A stretch of 64,000 nt of DNA, from positions 185,683 to 249,682 of the forward strand of contig NZ_JAKZFR010000007.1 in the NCBI RefSeq assembly GCF_022808935.1, written 5' to 3'. This document shows positions 27,602 through 38,775 of the stretch, piece by piece (the first letter of the stretch is position 1; each line of letters begins with the position of its first letter). A program made the position numbers and the translations under genes. Source of the DNA: Geothrix sp. SG200 (GTDB lineage Bacteria; Acidobacteriota; Holophagae; Holophagales; Holophagaceae). The notes below the pieces were generated by a model. It was not told where the DNA came from. It was given only the letters and a program-made list of their open reading frames with translations, and made no database searches.

Positions 27602-28123
27602 ATGCCCCTGCGCATCAGCCTGGCATTCCTCTGCCTCTCGATCGGCCTCCCAGCCTCCGCCCAGGACATCGCGCCCTTCAGGGCCCAGGAGGTGAAGCCC
27701 TACCGCGCCCAGGAGCCCGCCGCCGTCCAGCCCCGGCCCTCCCCGCGCCGGGAGTCCCCGGCTCCCGCCCAGGCCTCCTCCGTCTTCTTCGGCACCTTCG
27801 GCCTCGCCGTCCCCGGCGTGGCCTACGGCTGGGACAACCACGCCACCCAGACCCGCACCAACGTGGTGGCGGCCGGCACCCTCACGAAGAGCAGCCTCCG
27901 CGTGAACCCCGACGGCACCTACGAGTGGAACAGCGCCTGGGACGGCCGCCTCATCCGGGGGCGCTGGGTCTCCCACCGGGACGGCATCCTCCTCCAGAAC
28001 GGTCAGGAGAAGAAGGACTGGGTCATGGGCCGCCTCCCGAATCCCAGCGGTTCTGCCGTGGTCTACCTCTACGACGGCAACTCCATGACCTACCACGGGA
28101 CCCCGAAGCCCGGCGGGCGCTGA
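27602..28123 (+). CDS. Secreted protein of unknown function
   Basis: 173 residues with a signal peptide (MPLRISLAFLCLSIGLPASA-Q). A Pro/Arg-rich stretch (about 40-60) is followed by a ~100-residue beta-rich region with RVNPDGTYEWNSAWDGRLIRGRW, reminiscent of small lipocalin-like or DUF-type sheets, but no family could be named. GGAG precedes ATG 27602. It follows the atypical regulator by 22 nt and may be co-transcribed. Confidence 0.7.
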   Translation: MPLRISLAFLCLSIGLPASAQDIAPFRAQEVKPYRAQEPAAVQPRPSPRRESPAPAQASSVFFGTFGLAVPGVAYGWDNHATQTRTNVVAAGTLTKSSLRVNPDGTYEWNSAWDGRLIRGRWVSHRDGILLQNGQEKKDWVMGRLPNPSGSAVVYLYDGNSMTYHGTPKPGGR

Positions 28124-28130
28124 CCGGCGC

Positions 28131-30152
28131 CTACCGCGCCCCGGCCGCCAGCGCCTCCCCGTACCGGCTGTCCCTGAGGATCCCCTCGAAGTCGCCGGAA
28201 GTGAGGATCTCCCGGATGGCGCGCGCCTTGTCCTTGGCCTGGGCGTAGTAGGCCTGGGCGATGCGGAAGCCCATGAAGTAGCCGAGGTCCGCCGGGCGCC
28301 CCTCGCGCTGGCTGCTGCCGTAGAGCCAATGGGACGCGTCCGTTCCCGCCATCTCTGCCCGGAACTCCCGCCAGAGCTCCGCCTCATGGGCGTAGCCGTA
28401 GGCGTAGGCGGCCTGGTTGAAGGTGCCCTCGGCGACGAGCGAGGCCAGGAAGTCCGCCGAACCCTCGTGGAAAGCCTTCCCCAGCAGCGTGCGCGCCTCA
28501 TGGGTCTGCTGGAAGTGGATCAGCTCGTGGGCCACGATGCTGGGCAGGTCCTCGGGGGCGTGGAGGACCTCCCGGTGCCAGGGGCCCATCTCGTCCAGGG
28601 GCACGCCCGGTCCCCGGCCGAAGAGGTCGACACCCAGCAGCAGGCCGTTAGAAGACGAGGTGCCGCCCGAGTTCATGGCCCCCACCACGAAATAGACATC
28701 CGGGAACATCGCGTCGGCATAGAGCGCCTTGAGTGCCCGGAAAGACTTCCTCGCCACGGCCTCCACCCCGGCGGCCTTCCGCGTGTTCTCCTGGATGGCG
28801 GCGAAGTAGCGAGGGTGCCTCTGGATGGCGTCGAGCAGGTTCGCGGCGCTCCGGATGCGGTTCGGAATGAAGTCCTGCAGGCCGACACTGCCCTGGTCGA
28901 GGTACTCGCGTCGCAGGAGACCCACGGGGTCCGCCGAATCCGGGAGCTTCGCGTAGGCCTTCCAGAAGAGATCCACATCGGTGGTGATGAACCTCGCCCC
29001 ATCAGGGTCCGAGTGAACGGCTCGGAAGTTCCGCGCGTTGGCCTCCGCCGCCGCCAGCACCCTGGACCAGCGGGGGTCCGCGTGAAGTGGGGCCAGGTCG
29101 GTGTCTTCCTGAAGGAGGGAGTCCTCGCGAAAGCCCCGCTCCAGGGCCTTCTGGAGCAGACCGAAGGCGGCCTCTCCCTGCCCGGCCAAGGCGTGGGCGC
29201 AAGCGCCCTGGTAGGGGTGCTGGGAACCCTTCAGTCCCGCGGCAAGAGCCTGCTCATAGAGACCTGCCGCGCGCAGGTAATCCTTGGCGAAGAGGGCCCG
29301 CTCCCCCTGCTGGGCCAGTTCCGCCGCCGAGGGGGCCAGCCATGTCTGGGCCTGGACCCGCAGTGCCGCATAGGCCTCGGCCAGAGCCGACAGGGTTCCG
29401 CCTTGTTCGTGCAGGTCCTCCATCCCGCGGAAGGCGCCGGAGGCATGAGGCTCGAGGGCGCGCACAGCCTTCTCCCAGGCGGGCCAGGCCGGCAGGATGC
29501 GGACCCGCCCGCCCTCCATGGCGCCGAAGGCCTTGAGAAGGTAGGCCTCGCTGCGGGCCTCCGGCGGCCTGCCTGGCTGGACGGCCTCCACGAAGACCGG
29601 GGCGATCATGTCCGCCACCGCCTCGGGCCGGGCGCCGAAGCCCAGCCGGGCCGCGGCCCAGGCCTCCCCGCCCACCACGCCCAGCGCGGAATCCGCCGGG
29701 AACCAGGCCCCGCTGGCGGGGTCCCGCACCTCCAGCCAGCGGTGGTCGTTGTGCCGGTAGCCGAAGACGCTGAACCCCTTCCCGCCCTCGGCCACCTTGG
29801 CCCGGGCCGAGGCTTGGCGCCGCTCCGAGGGAGCCTGGAGGTTGATCTCCCGCACCCAGCGGGCCTCAAAGCCGCCGGCCTTCAGCAGGTCCGCGAGCAC
29901 CTTCGCATGGTCCGCGCAGTTGCCGCTGCCCCGGGCCAGGATCTCGTCCACGGTTCGAGTGCGGTAGTCCGTGGCCACCCAGGGCATGCGCTGGTGGAGG
30001 TGGTCCACCAGGGCCCGCACCCGGGCCTCCGCCGTCCCCGGCCGCGCCAGGACGGCCAGGGCCTCGGCCCGGGACAAGGCGGGAGTCGGCGCCGGCGCCT
30101 CCCGGGCGACCAGGAGCGCCGGCAGGAACAGCAGCAGGCCCAGGCCCCTCAC
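28131..30152 (-). CDS. Exported transglutaminase-like / zincin (DUF2268-like) fusion protein
   Basis: 673 residues from GTG 30152, with a hydrophobic leader (MRGLGLLLFLPALLVA). The first part has a transglutaminase-like triad: Cys in GSGNCADHAK, His in NDHRWLEV, Asp in FPADSA. A middle helical/TPR-like region (~210-330) follows. The C-terminal half has HELIHFQQTHEA and FHEGSADFLA, a gluzincin HExxH...E arrangement seen in DUF2268-type peptidases. Its start overlaps the upstream transglutaminase gene by 4 nt. The joining of two peptidase-like folds in one exported chain is unusual; substrates unknown. Confidence 0.82.
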   Translation of the reverse strand: MRGLGLLLFLPALLVAREAPAPTPALSRAEALAVLARPGTAEARVRALVDHLHQRMPWVATDYRTRTVDEILARGSGNCADHAKVLADLLKAGGFEARWVREINLQAPSERRQASARAKVAEGGKGFSVFGYRHNDHRWLEVRDPASGAWFPADSALGVVGGEAWAAARLGFGARPEAVADMIAPVFVEAVQPGRPPEARSEAYLLKAFGAMEGGRVRILPAWPAWEKAVRALEPHASGAFRGMEDLHEQGGTLSALAEAYAALRVQAQTWLAPSAAELAQQGERALFAKDYLRAAGLYEQALAAGLKGSQHPYQGACAHALAGQGEAAFGLLQKALERGFREDSLLQEDTDLAPLHADPRWSRVLAAAEANARNFRAVHSDPDGARFITTDVDLFWKAYAKLPDSADPVGLLRREYLDQGSVGLQDFIPNRIRSAANLLDAIQRHPRYFAAIQENTRKAAGVEAVARKSFRALKALYADAMFPDVYFVVGAMNSGGTSSSNGLLLGVDLFGRGPGVPLDEMGPWHREVLHAPEDLPSIVAHELIHFQQTHEARTLLGKAFHEGSADFLASLVAEGTFNQAAYAYGYAHEAELWREFRAEMAGTDASHWLYGSSQREGRPADLGYFMGFRIAQAYYAQAKDKARAIREILTSGDFEGILRDSRYGEALAAGAR

Positions 30153-31321
30153 GGCCGGGCCCAGAAGGCGGCGGGATCGTGGGTGATGAGGCCTCCGGCG
30201 GCATCTCGGGCAGGCCGGGCCGGGAAGCCGAGGCCGTCCAGCGTCACGTAGTGGCGCTCGGAGCGGGATTCGTAGCCGTAGGCGCTCTCCATCGGGCAGG
30301 TGATCCGCACCAGGTTCTTGGCCATGTAGGCCTTGTAGGTGGCCGGGCTCTCGGGGCGCCCGTTCCAGTTGGCCCCCTTCGAGAGTTCCAGAGGCCCGCC
30401 GGAGATGAGGCGCTCGCGCACCTCGGCGATGGCGAGGGGGCGGCCCTGGCCGTCCGTGAAGTACGCCTCCATGGTGGGGTCCATGTAGAGCCACTGGCCC
30501 AGGTCGTCGGACCACACGGTGGTGATCACATGGCAGTCCGGGTCCTTCTCGTCCAGGGGCTGGCAGGTGACCTGGCGGGACTTGAAGCCCATGGCGAGGT
30601 AGGCCTCGTTGAGGATGGTGGCCATCATGCGGCAGTTGATCCCCCGCTTCTCCGCGCGGCAGACCTCCAGCAGGTGCAGGGCGTTCATGGGCTCGGGGTT
30701 CTTCGAGCTGCCGTCGTGGCGGACCTGGGCGTGGACCCAGCGCATGAGGTTCACGATCCGCTCGAACTCGGGCCCTTTCCCCGCCACCTCGTCCAGGCGG
30801 CAGGTCTTGCGGAGGGCGGCCAGGTCCGCCGCGTTCGAGGCCTGGTAGGTGAAGGCGGGAACCGGAAGGCCCGCGGGCCCGTAGTCCTTGAACCGCCGGA
30901 GGATGCCCACATAGTCCCCCCGCTCGCGGACGATGCCCTCCAGCCAGAGGAAGCCCGGCTCCTTCCGCAGGGAATCCAGGTCCGAGTCCGCGCTGAGGGT
31001 GGCCCAGTCCTTGAGGCCTTCCCCAACCGCCGTGCCCAGGTAGGCCAGGGCCTCGCCGCGGCGGCCCAGGAGCGAGGCCGCGCAGGCCATGTTGTAGTGC
31101 ACGCCGGCCCGGGTCTCGGCGGCGAGCTGCGCGAAGCCGGGGGACTGGGCCCGGGCGGCCAGGACCTTCAGGGCCTCCTCGAACTTCTTCCCCTTCCACA
31201 GGTCCTGGATGCGGGCGTTCTCCGCCTGAAGCTCCTGCGGCGGCGGCGCCTGGGCGGGCAGAACGGTCGAAATGAGCACAGCGAAAGCCAGGCCCAGCGG
31301 GGCCAGCCGGAATCGGCGCAT
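30149..31321 (-). CDS. Exported transglutaminase-like protein
   Basis: 390 residues, signal peptide of ~24 residues (ending VLPAQA). A TPR-like helical stretch (~30-120) precedes the transglutaminase core: Cys in RGINCRMMAT, His in DCHVITTVW, Asp in WLYMDPT. In this superfamily the triad acts as a cysteine protease or amidase, less often as a crosslinker. Coupled by a 4-nt overlap to the fusion protein downstream; both have a tetratricopeptide-like part and a transglutaminase fold, so they may work together in the periplasm (inference). Confidence 0.86.
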   Translation of the reverse strand: MRRFRLAPLGLAFAVLISTVLPAQAPPPQELQAENARIQDLWKGKKFEEALKVLAARAQSPGFAQLAAETRAGVHYNMACAASLLGRRGEALAYLGTAVGEGLKDWATLSADSDLDSLRKEPGFLWLEGIVRERGDYVGILRRFKDYGPAGLPVPAFTYQASNAADLAALRKTCRLDEVAGKGPEFERIVNLMRWVHAQVRHDGSSKNPEPMNALHLLEVCRAEKRGINCRMMATILNEAYLAMGFKSRQVTCQPLDEKDPDCHVITTVWSDDLGQWLYMDPTMEAYFTDGQGRPLAIAEVRERLISGGPLELSKGANWNGRPESPATYKAYMAKNLVRITCPMESAYGYESRSERHYVTLDGLGFPARPARDAAGGLITHDPAAFWARP

Positions 31322-31378
31322 GGGGTCCTCCCGGTCATGGGATCCGATGGACCGTCTACGGGGAGGTCGGGTGCCGGG

Positions 31379-32326
31379 TTAGAGGTCCTGGGGGTGGGTG
31401 GAGGGCCCCTCTGTCTTCCCACGCAGCCAGGGCGGTACGGCGATGGCGCCGGTCTCGTGGCGGTAGAAGGCCGCGGTGATCTCGGCACCCAGGAGCAGGA
31501 TGGCGCAGCTGTAGTAGAGGAAGATGAGCCCCGCGACGATGCCCAGCAGCGAGCCGTACATGATGCCCCAGGTCATGGTGTGGCGGAGGTAGATGCCGAA
31601 TCCCCACTTGGCCAACCACCAGAGGGCGGTGGAGATGCCCGCGCCCAGGAAGGCGTGCTTGAACTTCACGTGCAGCCGGGGCAGGTGCTGGAGCACCACC
31701 GTCACCACCACCAGGCCCAGGATGGGCGCCAGGTAGGGCAGGAGATCCGTCTGCCTCGCGGGCAGGAACTTCCGCAGGGCGCCGCCCACCAGGAGGGCGA
31801 GGAAGACCACCAGGGTGAGCAGGCCCACCACCAGGAACGTCACCTGGCGCAGCAGGTGGTTCTTGCGGGTCTGCCGGTGCTTCTTGATGCGCAGGCCGAA
31901 GACGTGAGCCAGGCTGGTGTCCAGCTGGCTGATGCCCCAGTAGCTGCCGAAGAGGAGCACGCCCCAGGAGAGTCCCATGCCGCCGATCCGCTGACTGTTG
32001 GCCACGGCGTCCACGACGAACTCGCGGGGCAGGTAGGGCACGATCTCCTGCAGCGTCTTCAGCGTGGCCGGCCCGTAGGCGCGGCTGCCCAGGACGGCGC
32101 CCAGCAGCTTGAAGAGCAGGGTGGACAGGGGCACCAGGCTGACGATCAGCCAGAAGCTAAGCCCCGCGGCGTAGCTCAGGCAGTCGTCCTTGTGGTACTT
32201 GCCCAGCACCTCCATGGTGAAGGCCCCGGCCCGGCCCAGGGGCGGCACCGCCCGGGCGATCTCATGCCAGATCCGCTCCAGGGTGGCGACCAGGTTCGCC
32301 CAATTACCCAGGACCTTCTCGACCAC
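31379..32326 (-). CDS. YihY/BrkB family inner-membrane protein
   Basis: 315 residues with about six hydrophobic helices. The family hallmarks are present: DDCLSYAAGLSFWLIVSLVPLSTLLF at the first helix and GSLLGIVAGLIFLYYSCAILLLGAEITAAF near the end. Starts at GTG 32326, preceded by TAGGAG five to six nt away; the longer frame upstream is not supported. The 8-nt gap to the small membrane protein before it suggests co-transcription. The family has been named after ribonuclease BN by mistake in old databases; function is not settled. Confidence 0.92.
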   Translation of the reverse strand: MVEKVLGNWANLVATLERIWHEIARAVPPLGRAGAFTMEVLGKYHKDDCLSYAAGLSFWLIVSLVPLSTLLFKLLGAVLGSRAYGPATLKTLQEIVPYLPREFVVDAVANSQRIGGMGLSWGVLLFGSYWGISQLDTSLAHVFGLRIKKHRQTRKNHLLRQVTFLVVGLLTLVVFLALLVGGALRKFLPARQTDLLPYLAPILGLVVVTVVLQHLPRLHVKFKHAFLGAGISTALWWLAKWGFGIYLRHTMTWGIMYGSLLGIVAGLIFLYYSCAILLLGAEITAAFYRHETGAIAVPPWLRGKTEGPSTHPQDL

Positions 32327-32334
32327 GGCGGCTC

Positions 32335-32535
32335 CTAGAAGCGGACGGGATGCCGGGGCAGCAGGTACATCAGCCAGGCCAGCGCCAGGCCGATGCCGAT
32401 GAGACCCGCCGCATGCTTGAGGATCGAGGCCCGCGTCCGCTCCGGCCGCGTCGTCGGATGAAGGAGCCCCAGCACCAGGGAGATGCCGAGCCCCATGACG
32501 ACAAAGTGGATGACGTGGCTGGAGAGAAAGCGCAT
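32335..32535 (-). CDS. Small two-helix membrane protein
   Basis: 66 residues with two hydrophobic segments (VIHFVVMGLGISLVLGLL and LIGIGLALAWLMYLL) joined by a basic loop. It lies 8 nt upstream of the YihY-family gene in the same direction. No family recognised; coding is supported by the membrane pattern and close coupling. Confidence 0.6.
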   Translation of the reverse strand: MRFLSSHVIHFVVMGLGISLVLGLLHPTTRPERTRASILKHAAGLIGIGLALAWLMYLLPRHPVRF

Positions 32536-32571
32536 GGGGAAAGGGTAGCAGGAACAGGCTCACGGCCTGGT

Positions 32572-32593
32572 TGAGGGCCGCTCATCGCCCTCA
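32572..32593. terminator. Weak hairpin after the toxin-antitoxin-like pair
   Basis: TGAGGGC / GCCCTCA arms with an 8-nt loop in the gap between the antitoxin-like stop (32647) and the small membrane gene start (32535). No T-run. It could end the upstream minus-strand transcript, but support is weak. Confidence 0.35.
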
Positions 32594-32646
32594 GATCGAA
32601 AATCCTTGAAGGCTCCCCCCTGCAAGCAGCCCCATCCCGGCAGGGA

Positions 32647-33069
32647 TCAAGCCTTCGCAGCGCGCCGGGTCGCGGGCTTTGGACGGGCTTTTGTGGGTTT
32701 CCGCGCAGGCTTTGCCGCAGCCGTGCGCCGGGCCCTGGGGGCCATGGTTTCCACGTAGGCCGCAGCCAGCCTCCGGAGAGCTTCAGAGGGTGCGATGCCC
32801 TGAGTCTCCGCTGCTGCGGCGAAAGCCTGCTTGAGGGCCCGGGGGGCCCTGAAGCTCATGTTCTCGACCTCATCTCGGGTCTCACCTTTCCTGGGCCGCC
32901 CCATCTGAACCTTGATGGGCGCTCCCCACCATTCAGGGTGCGCCAGCAGTTCCTCCGCCTCGGCCACCCGGTCAGCCAATGGCTTCTTCCGCTCCCCTGC
33001 CGGCATGTCCTGGACCTGTTCCATCAGCTCGTCCCAATGGATCGCCTTCGCCTTCTTCGAAACCATCAC
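32647..33069 (-). CDS. Putative antitoxin with ribbon-helix-helix-like segment and basic tail
   Basis: 140 residues. The central part (NMSFRAPRALKQAFAAAAETQGIAPSEALRRLAAAYVE) has the strand-helix-helix look of CopG/Arc DNA-binding proteins. The C-terminal ~30 residues are Lys/Arg/Ala/Pro-rich, like a histone H1 tail. Its ATG overlaps the upstream small gene stop by 4 nt, a coupling common in toxin-antitoxin pairs, here with the toxin candidate first (as in BrnT/BrnA). The assignment is from architecture only. Confidence 0.6.
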   Translation of the reverse strand: MMVSKKAKAIHWDELMEQVQDMPAGERKKPLADRVAEAEELLAHPEWWGAPIKVQMGRPRKGETRDEVENMSFRAPRALKQAFAAAAETQGIAPSEALRRLAAAYVETMAPRARRTAAAKPARKPTKARPKPATRRAAKA

Positions 33070-33344
33070 ACCCCTCCTTTCTTCTTGTCTAACTTCCGGT
33101 ACCTGTGCCCGGTGACGGGCTCCAATAGGCCTTTCCGTCGGTCGAGAACCTCACACACCAGTTGGTACCCCTTGCCTTCGACGATGCCTTCGAACACCAG
33201 CCGCCATGGATGGCTTGGACTTCGAAACACCGTAAACTCGCCGCTTCGCATCAGGGCCTCGAAGGGTTCCGTGCCCAGTCCGTGTTTATGGCGAAGCTTG
33301 GCCACAACGAAGTCTGGCCACACCAAAGTTGGAATTGAACTCAT
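33066..33344 (-). CDS. Small protein, candidate toxin partner
   Basis: 92 residues, basic, alpha/beta-looking: a helix ([26 protein letters not shown]) then strands ([35 protein letters not shown]). Size and gene order resemble BrnT or RelE/HigB-type toxins, but no catalytic signature was recognised. Coupled to the RHH-like gene by 4 nt. A small palindrome (33400-33414) lies upstream and could be the operator. Confidence 0.5.
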   Translation of the reverse strand: MSSIPTLVWPDFVVAKLRHKHGLGTEPFEALMRSGEFTVFRSPSHPWRLVFEGIVEGKGYQLVCEVLDRRKGLLEPVTGHRYRKLDKKKGGV

Positions 33345-33399
33345 CCCCGGTCCGCCTCCCGGGGTAAGTGTGGGGCACTTGCGTCCGCAACGCCACCTA

Positions 33400-33412
33400 A
33401 AGTGTCAGACAC

Positions 33413-33414
<2 letters not shown>
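33400..33414. promoter_or_regulatory. Palindrome after lon, upstream of the small-gene pair
   Basis: AAGTGT-CAG-ACACTT overlaps the first bases of the lon stop codon and lies ~56 bp upstream of the candidate toxin gene. It may be an autoregulatory operator of the pair or a short 3'-end hairpin of lon. Confidence 0.35.
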
Positions 33415-35940
<2,526 letters not shown>

Positions 35941-35944
<4 letters not shown>

Positions 35945-37185
35945 CCCGCCGCGGAGATGGGCTGGGAAGGCAGGCCCAGCACCTCTTCCACCTTCTGCCG
36001 GGTGATGCGCAGGGACTCGCGCGAGGTGCGCTTGTCCGAAGGCAGCTCGTACATGGGCTCCAGCAGGATCTGCTCCACGAGGCTGCGGAGGCCCCGGGCG
36101 CCCAGCTTGCGGGTGAGGGCCTGCTCGGCGATGGCGTCGATGGCGCCCTCCTCGAAGCTCAGGTCCACGTCATCCATGTCGAAGAGCTTCACGAACTGCT
36201 TGGTGATGGCGTTCTTGGGCTGGGTGAGGATGGCCACCAGGGCCTCGCGGTCCAGGGGCGAGAGGCCCGCCACGACGGGCAGACGGCCCACCAGCTCGGG
36301 GATGAGGCCGAACTTGATGATGTCCTCGGGCTCCACCAGGCGCAGCAAGTTCTCCTTGTCCTCCTTCGACGAGGGCGTGGAGCCGAAGCCCACGGCCTTG
36401 GCCCGGATGCGCTGCTTGATGATGTCCTCGATGCCCACGAAGGCGCCGCCGCAGATGAACAGGATGTTGCTGGTGTCCAGCTGGATGAACTCCTGGTGGG
36501 GGTGCTTGCGTCCGCCCTGCGGGGGGACGTTGGCGACCGTGCCCTCCACCAGCTTCAGCAGGGCCTGCTGCACGCCCTCGCCGCTGACGTCGCGGGTGAT
36601 GCTCGGGTTCTCGCTCTTGCGGCCCACCTTGTCGATCTCGTCGATGAAGACGATGCCGCGCTGGGCCCGCTCCACGTCGTAGTTGGCGGCCTGCAGCAGC
36701 TTGGTGAGGATGTTCTCCACGTCCTCGCCCACGTAGCCGGCTTCCGTCAGCGTGGTGGCATCGGCCATGGCCAGGGGGACATCCAGGAAGCGGGCCAGGG
36801 TCTGGGCCAGCAGGGTCTTGCCCGTGCCCGTGGGACCCAGCAGCAGGATGTTGCTCTTGGACAGCTCGACCTCGGGGCCGCCCAGGGCCTTCCGGGGGGT
36901 GACGATGCGCTTGTAGTGGTTGTAGACCGCCACGCTCAGGCGCTTCTTGGCGGACTCCTGCCCGATGACGTAGTCGTCCAGGAAGGCCTTGATCTCCTTG
37001 GGGCGGCTGAGCCGGGCATCGGGCTTGCCCAGGGGCTTGCCCTGGCGGCTCATCCGCAGCTGGAGCTGGCCCGCCTCCAGGCACTCGTTGCAGATGAACG
37101 CCTCCGGTCCCGCGAGGAGCTGCTCCACCTCGTGGGGCTCCTTGCCGCAGAAGGAGCATTTCTGCTCGCGCTTGTACTTGTTCAT
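35941..37185 (-). CDS. clpX: ATP-dependent Clp protease ATP-binding subunit ClpX
   Basis: 414 residues. Zinc-binding domain with Cys10, Cys13, Cys32, Cys35; AAA domain with Walker [10 protein letters not shown], Walker [10 protein letters not shown], and the pore loop GYVGEDVE. It unfolds tagged proteins for ClpP, but no clpP is next to it here; greA is upstream (18-nt gap) and lon downstream (overlapping), so the three form a minus-strand operon. Confidence 0.97.
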
Positions 37186-37203
37186 GGCGGGACCTCGCCG
37201 GAC

Positions 37204-37674
37204 CTAGGCTACATCGTGAATGGTCTTCAGTTCCAGGATCTCGAAACGCCGGACGCCCGCCGGGATCTGGACCCGCACCTCGTTGCCCTCCTCCTGGCCC
37301 ACCAGCGCCATGCCGATGGGGGAACTGATGCTGAGATGCTGGGGATGGCCGTCGAGTTCCTCAGGAAGCACCAGCTTGAAGGTGAACTCCTCCTCGGAAT
37401 CCAGGTCCAGGATCGTGACTTTGGACCCGTAGGCGGCCCGGGTCTTGGGCAGACGGCTGATGTCCAGGCTGGCCACCTCGGAGATGCGCTTCTCCAGCGT
37501 CACCAGCTTGTTCTGGAACATGTCCCGCTTGGCGAGGGCCTGTTCGTATTCGGCGTTCTCGGACAGGTCGCCCTGGCCGGCGGCCCGGGCGATCTCCTGG
37601 GGGATGTCCACCAGGAGGGCCTGCTTGACGGTCTTGAGTTCCTGTTCGAGCTTCGCAAGCACGTGCTTGGGCAT
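37204..37674 (-). CDS. greA: Transcript cleavage/elongation factor GreA
   Basis: 156 residues. N-terminal coiled coil (LAKLEQELKTVKQALLVDIPQEIARAAGQGDLSENAEYE), whose acidic tip DLSENAEYE enters the RNA polymerase channel and stimulates RNA cleavage. C-terminal FKBP-like domain (YGSKVTILDLDSEEEFTFKLV, SSPIGMALVGQEEGNEV). Starts at ATG 37674. An intrinsic terminator belonging to the upstream gene ends only 25 nt before this start, so its promoter position is not clear. Confidence 0.96.
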   Translation of the reverse strand: MPKHVLAKLEQELKTVKQALLVDIPQEIARAAGQGDLSENAEYEQALAKRDMFQNKLVTLEKRISEVASLDISRLPKTRAAYGSKVTILDLDSEEEFTFKLVLPEELDGHPQHLSISSPIGMALVGQEEGNEVRVQIPAGVRRFEILELKTIHDVA

Positions 37675-37699
37675 GGGGGGTGTCCTGGTAAAGGGGGTC

Positions 37700-37726
37700 A
37701 AAAAAATGGCGGGCCGAAGGGGCCCG
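37700..37726 (-). terminator. Intrinsic terminator of the lipid A-type acyltransferase gene
   Basis: On the minus strand a 6-bp GC stem with a 5-nt loop (CGGGCC-type arm at 37710-37715, partner 37721-37726) is followed by a run of seven T (37706-37700). It starts 1-2 nt after the stop of the acyltransferase gene and lies just upstream of greA. Confidence 0.7.
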
Positions 37727-37727
37727 G

Positions 37728-38708
37728 TCACGCAGGGGGTGGTTGGATCGATTCTACCCACTCCCGGGGCGGAAGCGGAGCCGGGAGGGGATGGCCCTCC
37801 CCCGGCCGGGTCTTGAAGCGGCGATGCATCCAGAACCACCAGCGGGGATCCTTGCGGATCTGGGCCTCGATGCGGGCGGTCATGAGCTGGGTGGCCACCC
37901 AGGCATCCCGGGCCGCGTCCCCGGTGACGGGCACGTGGAAGGCGGGCTCGAAGCGCACCGTGGTGGTGCCATCGGGGTTGGGCCAGCTGAAGACCGGGAG
38001 GACCGGCAGGTCGTAGCGGGCGGCCAGGCTGCCGGCGGTAGAGAAGGTGGAGGCCCACTGGCCCAGGAAGCGGACGAACACGCCGCTGGTGAGGGCGTCC
38101 TGGTCGAGGAGGAAGCCCACGCCCCGCCCCGCCTTCAGGGCTTTCAGGGTGTCGCGCATGGCGCCGTCCTTGAGGATCACCCGGTTGCCGAACCGGGTGC
38201 GGAAGCCCAAGGAGATGGGCTCCAGCAGAGGGTTGTCCAGCTCCCGCCCGATGGCGTCAATGGTACGGCCCAGGCGGCTCTGGGCCAGGGCGACGGCCTC
38301 CCAGTTGCCGTAGTGGCCCGTGAGCTGGATGAAGCCCTTGCCCGCGGCCTGGACGGCATCGAAATGCTCCAATCCCTCGACCTTGATCCAGCGATCGAGC
38401 TCTTCCGGGGTGGCGTGGCGCAAGCGGAGGAGGCTCACGAAGAGGCCCCCGAAGTGCCGGAAGCAGGCTAGGGAGAGGGCCCGGGTCTCGGCCTCGGACA
38501 GGTCGAGATCCGCGAACCGCAGGTTCTCCCGGACGATGCGGCGGTGCCGGGGGTCCACCAGGTAGAACAGCCTGCCCGCCCCCTCGCCCAGGGTCTGGAC
38601 GGTGGTCATGGGCAGGCGGCCGAGGATCCCGTCCAGCAGCCGGAACAGCCCGTACTCCAGGCGATGCCTGAGCTTGGGTTGGGGGGTCTGCGGGGGGGTG
38701 GGGGTCAA
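37728..38708 (-). CDS. LpxL/HtrB-family lysophospholipid acyltransferase
   Basis: 326 residues. Catalytic HxxxxE motif in TGHYGNWEA (about residues 131-139), NLRFADLDLSE and the C-terminal RWWFWMHRRFKTRP block are typical for lipid A late acyltransferases, which add secondary acyl chains at the inner membrane. The annotated TTG start (38708) is supported by conserved N-terminal similarity. A terminator T-run ends 10 nt before it, leaving little room for a promoter. Presence argues for an outer membrane with lipid A. Confidence 0.9.
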   Translation of the reverse strand: MTPTPPQTPQPKLRHRLEYGLFRLLDGILGRLPMTTVQTLGEGAGRLFYLVDPRHRRIVRENLRFADLDLSEAETRALSLACFRHFGGLFVSLLRLRHATPEELDRWIKVEGLEHFDAVQAAGKGFIQLTGHYGNWEAVALAQSRLGRTIDAIGRELDNPLLEPISLGFRTRFGNRVILKDGAMRDTLKALKAGRGVGFLLDQDALTSGVFVRFLGQWASTFSTAGSLAARYDLPVLPVFSWPNPDGTTTVRFEPAFHVPVTGDAARDAWVATQLMTARIEAQIRKDPRWWFWMHRRFKTRPGEGHPLPAPLPPREWVESIQPPPA

Positions 38709-38717
38709 GTCGGCCCT

Positions 38718-38748
38718 AAAAAAAGGGGCGCCTCGGGTGACGAGGCGC
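38718..38748 (-). terminator. Intrinsic terminator of the glycosyltransferase 9 gene
   Basis: A perfect 8-bp stem (GCGCCTCG / CGAGGCGC) with a 5-nt loop, followed on the minus strand by CCCC and seven T (38724-38718). It lies 28 nt after the stop of the heptosyltransferase-like gene. Confidence 0.85.
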
Positions 38749-38775
38749 GGAAATCCAGTCTAGCAGGAACCTCGC

